NCBI GenBank assembly: GCA_017650105.1
Contig: JAGCFO010000015.1
Span: 97,653-161,652 of the forward strand
Length of the DNA: 64,000 nt
Reading direction: 5' to 3'
Origin: Bacteroidaceae bacterium
GTDB taxonomy: Bacteria; Bacteroidota; Bacteroidia; Bacteroidales; Bacteroidaceae
A model generated the notes under the pieces. That model saw only the letters and a list, made by a program, of their open reading frames with translations, made no database searches and was not told where the DNA came from. Within the stretch, counting starts at the first letter, position 1. Every line of letters begins with the position of its first letter. Below, piece after piece: positions 59,785-64,000 of the stretch. The position numbers and the translations under genes are program-made.

Positions 59785-60558
59785 TTATAGTATATCATGG
59801 AATAACCCTGAGGAACCAGTGGCATTGCAAGACGTGTAAGCGTTGCCTGAATAATGAAGGTCGCTGCTGCCCGAGAGATTAACCTTGATACTACCGTCGC
59901 AATGGATATAGGCATCGCTGGAGCCTGACATCGAACCCTCGCACAAGTCGCAGGACAACGCGTAGCGGTTGCCTACCTTCTTCTTGACAATATCGCTTGC
60001 TCCCGAAAGATTCATCCTCAACTCGTCTACGTGACCCTCAAGCAAGGCTTCTGACGAACCGCTCATGTTGAGGTAAAGCTCTTTGGCATCTATAGCTCCC
60101 TTTAAATCTGATGATCCTGACAGTTCTAGTTGCACTTTATCACCCTCGATGTCTCCATGGAAGTCTGATGCGCCGGAAAGCAATACTTCGATAAGCTCGG
60201 CTGAGATGTTGCCGTAGAAATCCGATGCGCCCGAGAGCTCCACTCTCTTCAGGTCGGGGTTAATAGGCAAGAGCACCTTCATATCCGTCCCACGGTTTGT
60301 AGCCCACCCCTTGAGATAGATTTTCAACCTGCTGCCTTTTTTTTCTACTACCACATTCGGCATGACGTTTTCAGCCACTGTGACAGCTATGGTGCTTACC
60401 GCGTCGCTGATTTCGACATCGAACGCATCTTCTACTTGTAGCTCTGAATAGGTTCCATCGATGTTAAATTCCCGCGTGATAGGTTCGCCAGCCCATTCGG
60501 AGCAGCCACATAAAGTTGCCCCAACCATCATCGTGGCGATTATCAGATTTTTTCTCAT
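59785..60558 (-). CDS. DUF2807 (head GIN domain) lipoprotein
   Basis: 257 residues. Lipoprotein signal (MMVGATLCGC, Cys19). The rest is a right-handed beta-helix with repeating ELSGASDFYG, LLSGASDFHG, ELSGSSDLKG, NMSGSSEALL, NLSGASD units typical of DUF2807. Surface or periplasmic protein of unknown role; DUF2807 genes are common and repeated in Bacteroidota. TACCTTTG promoter element about 60 bases upstream. Confidence 0.93.
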   Translation of the reverse strand: MRKNLIIATMMVGATLCGCSEWAGEPITREFNIDGTYSELQVEDAFDVEISDAVSTIAVTVAENVMPNVVVEKKGSRLKIYLKGWATNRGTDMKVLLPINPDLKRVELSGASDFYGNISAELIEVLLSGASDFHGDIEGDKVQLELSGSSDLKGAIDAKELYLNMSGSSEALLEGHVDELRMNLSGASDIVKKKVGNRYALSCDLCEGSMSGSSDAYIHCDGSIKVNLSGSSDLHYSGNAYTSCNATGSSGLFHDIL

Positions 60559-60617
60559 TTCTTCTTGCCGCTGTTATTTACCATCGGGCTTTCGGTTCTA
60601 TGTCATTAAAACGAATA

Positions 60618-60625
60618 CAAAGGTA
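60618..60625 (-). promoter_or_regulatory. -7 type promoter element for the DUF2807 gene
   Basis: TACCTTTG on the minus strand, about 60 bases before the ATG at 60558. Confidence 0.5.
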
Positions 60626-60694
60626 GTGCTATTGTTTCAATCTTCCAAGCAGCTGTTTTTTATCGCCAACAGAATTGATTGGAAGATGTTTGTA

Positions 60695-63271
60695 CTAAAG
60701 AGGTAGGATGAGATGATGGGAGCCTTGGGTGAGGGTGGTGTCGGCGATGTTCGCTGTGATGCCGTTGGGGATGTCGACATCGACGTCAAGAGCGTCATCG
60801 GTGCGCGTCCAGTGTACTCGGATGGTGCCGTAGGGGGTGCTTCGTGTCACTTTCACCCATTGCAAACCCTGTGGGGCTTGAGGAAGAATGTCAACGGTTT
60901 TGTATCCCGGAGATGTGGGGACTATACCTCCGAGAGCTTGATAGAACCAGCTATCGGCGCCGTTGTAGCAGTTGTGGAAGTAGCTGCGTGGGTTGTCCCA
61001 GTCCTCCCACGTGCCGGAGGCTCCGTTGTTCAACATATAGAGGTAGCCAGGGTAGTCGGGCTGCTTCAGCATGTTGTAAAAGAAATCGACGTTGCGCGAA
61101 CGTGTGGCCCATTCTGTCAGCACGGGCACTCCCACGAGTCCCACGCCAAGATGTGAACGTAAGTGTGTGAGCTTGTGGGTTACTTCATCCACCAGTTCCT
61201 CAGGAACGGCTCCTACGAGGAGGGGGTAGGCCAGGTCGAGCTGGCAGCCTGAGGCATAGGTGCTGTCGGACGGGTGGAAGAACGATGTGTGTATGAGGGC
61301 GTTGAGGGTATTCCTTCGCTGAGCATATTCATGTGCATCATCGGGCAGTCCCAACTTTTGTGCTATCTGCTCCAACTCAGCATAGCATTGGCTCAAGCAG
61401 CAGTTGTTGATAAGCGTGATGCTCTCCTCGTCAAGGGCATTAATACCGGCAGGAGCCAACCAGTCTCCCAGGTACCAGTCGCGATAGTCGGTGTCGGGCC
61501 ATCGTTGTAGCAGTCCGTTACGCGTGTGAGCATCCACGTATGTGAGCCACTGTCTCATGGCTGGGTAGCAGCGTTCCAGCAGCCGGGTGTCGCCGTAGCT
61601 ATACCATGTGCGCCAGGGAGCTTGCACGATGAACGAGCACCAATAGGGACCTCCTCCAGCGCGATAAGGGTTGGGTGCCGTGTGTGGCAGTCCTCCGTCG
61701 GGGCGCTGGGCATCGTTCCATGCGGTGAGCCAGTTGAGATAGAGGGGCGCAGCGTCGAAGTTGTTCTGAAGCGAGAGTGTAGAAGCATTGCCGTCGCCCC
61801 CATATCCCAGTCTCTCGATGGTGATACAGTCTACCATATACCCGCTGAAGGTAAGGTTTTCCATCGTGTAGGCGAGCATCTGGTGTATTCTATTCAGGTC
61901 GTCGTCGGAGCTCTCAAAGGTACCTGTCTTAGGCAAGTCCATTCCTATGCGATAGGCGCGTATGCGTTCCTTCGTTGGCTCTGTGGGTAGGTTGCCGAGG
62001 ATGATGTATCGGAATGCACGATGGTCGAAACGGTTGCAGAACCTGTCGCCCGTGTCTCTTCCCGAAGCAATAAAATGATCGGTTGCCATCACGCGTGCCG
62101 GCTTTCCTTCGGGTGTGAGCACTTCGGCGTAGGCTGCCGTCACCTCATGCCCCTCAGGCAGCGCAGGCAGCTCTATGTCCACCATGCCGTTGATGATGCG
62201 TCCCATATCCACGAGCCATGAGTCTTCACCGAAAGGGGATACGGAAACGGCTGTCAGTGTCTCCTTGCGGATGGTCTGCTGGCACATCTGGGGCGTGGCG
62301 AGAGGCATAGGTATGGAAGGAGTCTGCACCTTGCTCCACGAGAGTTTGTCCAGCGAGCCGGGAGTGAAGTCCTGCGGCATCACGCGCGCATCGATAATCT
62401 CGCTGCCGAACTGCCAGGGGCGCCAGGCGTCGGTATCCTTGTAGCCGCTGGTGCATCCCAGCCAGCTGTCGTCGGTTTGAAGGAGGGGCTGAGTGGATGC
62501 ACTGCGCACTATGTCTAAGTCGGCACGCACCACAGCTCCGGGGTACGAGGCTCCGAAGGATAGTTGCTTATACCATCCCGAGCCTAGGGCTAATACCAGG
62601 GTGTTGCTGCCGTTGCGCAGGAAGGGAGCAATGTCGTAGGTGACGATGAGAGAGTGCTTGTCAAGTTGCGACACGGCAGGCGCAAGCACGCTTTCCCCCG
62701 CACGTTGCCCGTTGACGTACACCTCGTGATAGCCAAGTGAATTCACATGCAGCAGGGCAGCATCGATGCCACGTGTAGATGTCTCAAATGAACGCATGAG
62801 AAGCACAGCCGTCTCCTGTCCCAGTCCCATTCCTATGAACTGCCCCCGCATCGTGTCAGGGCTGATGACGCCCACACCGAAGCGCTGCGCCTTGCTCCAG
62901 GGCGCAGCGTGCTGGGTCGAGTGAGTGCGAACGCGCCAGTAGTAGAGCGTGCGTGGACTGAGCACCTTACCCTCGTAGGGAATCATCACGCACTCATCGC
63001 CTTCTACGAGCCCCGACACCCACATGTCGGCCTTGCCTTTTTCCAATAGCTGTCGGCTGCTGGCAACCTCTATCTCGTATGCCGTCTGGCTGCTGCCCGA
63101 GACCTTCCAGCTGAAGTGGGGCAGAGTATTGTCGATGGCAAGAGGATTGTCCAACCCCTCCACGCGCAGGTCAGTGACAGAGATGTCGGCCTTTGGCGCG
63201 CATGAGGTGATGCACGTTAGTATTATGAGTGTGAGGAATGGTAGCGTAATGCGCCGTAGGGGAGAAGTCAT
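60695..63271 (-). CDS. GH78-like alpha-L-rhamnosidase, lipoprotein
   Basis: 858 residues. Lipobox CITSC (TCITSCAPK). N-terminal Ig-like domain with LDNPLAIDNTLPHFSWKV and ISVTDLRVEG, typical of Bacteroidota rhamnosidases. The (alpha/alpha)6 barrel has the conserved acidic block VDCITIERLGYGGDGNAS (variant of the usual DCPQRERLGWTGD) and GTWEDWDNPRSYFHNCYNG with the second carboxylate. It ends with a beta-sandwich. It removes terminal alpha-rhamnose from pectin or glycosides. Stands alone here; no SusCD pair nearby. TATCTTTG at 63332-63339 marks its promoter. Confidence 0.9.
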   Translation of the reverse strand: MTSPLRRITLPFLTLIILTCITSCAPKADISVTDLRVEGLDNPLAIDNTLPHFSWKVSGSSQTAYEIEVASSRQLLEKGKADMWVSGLVEGDECVMIPYEGKVLSPRTLYYWRVRTHSTQHAAPWSKAQRFGVGVISPDTMRGQFIGMGLGQETAVLLMRSFETSTRGIDAALLHVNSLGYHEVYVNGQRAGESVLAPAVSQLDKHSLIVTYDIAPFLRNGSNTLVLALGSGWYKQLSFGASYPGAVVRADLDIVRSASTQPLLQTDDSWLGCTSGYKDTDAWRPWQFGSEIIDARVMPQDFTPGSLDKLSWSKVQTPSIPMPLATPQMCQQTIRKETLTAVSVSPFGEDSWLVDMGRIINGMVDIELPALPEGHEVTAAYAEVLTPEGKPARVMATDHFIASGRDTGDRFCNRFDHRAFRYIILGNLPTEPTKERIRAYRIGMDLPKTGTFESSDDDLNRIHQMLAYTMENLTFSGYMVDCITIERLGYGGDGNASTLSLQNNFDAAPLYLNWLTAWNDAQRPDGGLPHTAPNPYRAGGGPYWCSFIVQAPWRTWYSYGDTRLLERCYPAMRQWLTYVDAHTRNGLLQRWPDTDYRDWYLGDWLAPAGINALDEESITLINNCCLSQCYAELEQIAQKLGLPDDAHEYAQRRNTLNALIHTSFFHPSDSTYASGCQLDLAYPLLVGAVPEELVDEVTHKLTHLRSHLGVGLVGVPVLTEWATRSRNVDFFYNMLKQPDYPGYLYMLNNGASGTWEDWDNPRSYFHNCYNGADSWFYQALGGIVPTSPGYKTVDILPQAPQGLQWVKVTRSTPYGTIRVHWTRTDDALDVDVDIPNGITANIADTTLTQGSHHLILPL

Positions 63272-63331
63272 ATTGTCAATGTTTTGAAATGATTATTCCA
63301 TGTGTTGATTTTCAAGGTTCAAATATCCTTG

Positions 63332-63339
63332 CAAAGATA
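63332..63339 (-). promoter_or_regulatory. -7 type promoter element for the GH78 gene
   Basis: TATCTTTG on the minus strand, about 60 bases before the ATG at 63271. Confidence 0.55.
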
Positions 63340-63745
63340 CATTATTATATTTGAAATAGCAACTGTTTGTCCTTTTATTTATGCCTTTTTCTTCGTCTGT
63401 TTTTTCTCTTTCTTATTTTCTGTCCGTTATGCCTCTTTTTTCGGTGAAGGTGAGCTCAAGTGTTTTTGACGTGTCAAAGATACGACATTTCTCTCACCCC
63501 AAATACGGTTAAATACGATAACGTACGATTATTTATGAAAAAGTTTTCACGTCTCTTTCAACACTCTGAATCGTAATTCATTACGTGTGATGGAATTTTC
63601 GCACTTTTTTCGGCTTTTCCGAGACGGAATGAGTTGGGGTGGCTGAAGAGAATCCTGAAAACATCTTAATAAGTGTGCGTACGCGAGCACATCCGCAAAC
63701 TCCAAATATGATAGAACGCCTTTCAGCGAAGACTGTTCAACCTTT

Positions 63746-63784
63746 TCAGGAAAAAGCATGTCAACAAAAATCAGGAAAAGACAA
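63746..63784. repeat. Left arm of perfect 39-bp inverted repeat
   Basis: TCAGGAAAAAGCATGTCAAC followed by AAAAATCAGGAAAAGACAA is the exact reverse complement of 63834-63872. The 49-base spacer contains three GTCAC pentamers. Confidence 0.9.
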
Positions 63785-63833
63785 ATGGACGTCACATTTT
63801 GTCACACGTCACATTAGCACATTTAGGGACATA

Positions 63834-63872
63834 TTGTCTTTTCCTGATTTTTGTTGACATGCTTTTTCCTGA
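63834..63872. repeat. Right arm of perfect 39-bp inverted repeat
   Basis: TTGTCTTTTCCTGATTTTTG followed by TTGACATGCTTTTTCCTGA pairs with 63746-63784 without mismatch, and begins the direct-repeat array. Confidence 0.9.
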
Positions 63873-63970
63873 GGTGGTTGACACTTGTTTTCCTGACTTG
63901 GTTGTCATTTTCCTGAATTGGTTGACACCTTTCCTGAAAAGGTTGACATTTTCCTGGAAAAGTTGACAAC
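63839..63970. repeat. Array of six CCTGA...TTGACA units
   Basis: Units start with CCTGA at 63843, 63868, 63892, 63912, 63933 and 63953, each followed after 5-6 bases by TTGACA (once TTGTCA). Spacing is 20-25 bases. At least one opposite-orientation unit lies at 63734-63750. The array may continue past the window edge region at 63975. Confidence 0.8.
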
Positions 63971-64000
63971 AGGGAAACTTGCCGGCGGCAAAGTTATTGA

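Larger units (their letters stand above)
63272..64000. other. Gene-free tail containing an inverted repeat and repeat array
   Basis: No convincing gene: the open frame at 63639-63857 crosses the inverted repeat and does not look like a protein. 63725-63975 holds the array described below; 63340-63640 shows nothing recognisable. Confidence 0.7.

Noticed and set aside
63639..63857. 72-residue open frame at the window end
   Set aside because: It crosses both arms of the 39-bp inverted repeat and has no domain-like composition.
63854..63968. TTGACA as sigma-70 -35 boxes
   Set aside because: Bacteroidota use TTTG/TAnnTTTG; six regularly spaced TTGACA within a larger repeat unit are better explained by the repeat.
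63839..63970. CRISPR array
   Set aside because: Units are only ~20-25 bases with no constant-length unique spacers, and part of the array is inverted; no cas gene in the window.
1..64000. tRNA or rRNA genes
   Set aside because: Apart from the tRNA-like ends of tmRNA, no cloverleaf or rRNA-conserved stretch was recognised by eye; a covariance-model scan would be decisive.

Overview
The window looks like a chromosomal segment of a Prevotella/Bacteroides-type member of the Bacteroidota. Supporting signs are a SusC/SusD pair, lipoprotein glycosidases, secreted proteins with short C-terminal sorting-like tails, DUF3244, C10 and C25 cysteine peptidases, BspA-like leucine-rich repeats, and repeated TAnnTTTG (-7 type) promoter elements upstream of genes. 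No ribosomal RNA and no tRNA was seen; the only structural RNA recognised is tmRNA (ssrA). Genus assignment is inference.

Layout. (1) 1-13908, all on the minus strand: a polysaccharide utilisation locus. Read 5'->3' it runs SusC transporter, SusD lipoprotein, a small surface lipoprotein, a sialidase-fold/CBM9-like enzyme, three GH43 enzymes (one fused to BspA-like leucine-rich repeats), and the first 67 codons of a further secreted enzyme (GH31-like) cut by the window edge. The enzyme set suggests arabinan or arabinose-decorated glycan. (2) 14041-25748: mostly secreted proteins (TDGT-repeat protein, gingipain-like C25 peptidase, S74-chaperone-containing protein, DUF3244 protein), a DUF418 membrane protein, a short HTH-like protein and a TPR/membrane/HTH regulator. 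(3) 25859-30619: an AT-rich plus-strand island encoding a small protein, an HD phosphohydrolase, a Cap4/DUF4297-type nuclease and an SMC/Rad50-like ATPase with a CxxC hook; the best candidate for an undescribed immune system. (4) 30917-33529: a streptopain-like C10 peptidase with a lipoprotein partner. A 17-bp direct repeat, GTCAC-N7-GTCAC, lies in the same orientation upstream of the C10 peptidase, the S74 protein, the DUF3244 gene and the HTH-like gene, suggesting one regulon.

(5) 34221-42446: a Bacteroidales cassette of DUF4248, DUF3987 helicase-like protein, zinc-ribbon/TOPRIM primase-like protein, XRE regulator, unknown protein, HU-like protein, 31-residue 'smalltalk' peptide and N-acetylmuramoyl-L-alanine amidase. 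An ATPase + TOPRIM nuclease pair (OLD/AbiL/PARIS-like architecture) is lodged within it. Degenerate period-8 repeats occur around this cassette and directly abut the start codons of the amidase, comF and recX; a ~120-bp, nearly perfect inverted repeat forms the leaders of the convergent amidase and comF genes. (6) 42525-44889: comF, recX, prmC. (7) 45041-49218: GH20 hexosaminidase, GH109-type alpha-N-acetylgalactosaminidase and an N-acetylhexosamine kinase-like protein, a plausible amino-sugar salvage operon. (8) 49359-60558: meaB, uvrA, a gliding-motility C-terminal domain protein, LysM/periplasmic-binding fusion, beta-barrel protein, free Met-R-sulfoxide reductase, macro domain protein, zeta-toxin-like kinase, ssrA and a DUF2807 lipoprotein. 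(9) 60695-63271: a GH78-like rhamnosidase. The last 730 bases hold no convincing gene but do contain a perfect 39-bp inverted repeat inside an array of CCTGA...TTGACA units.
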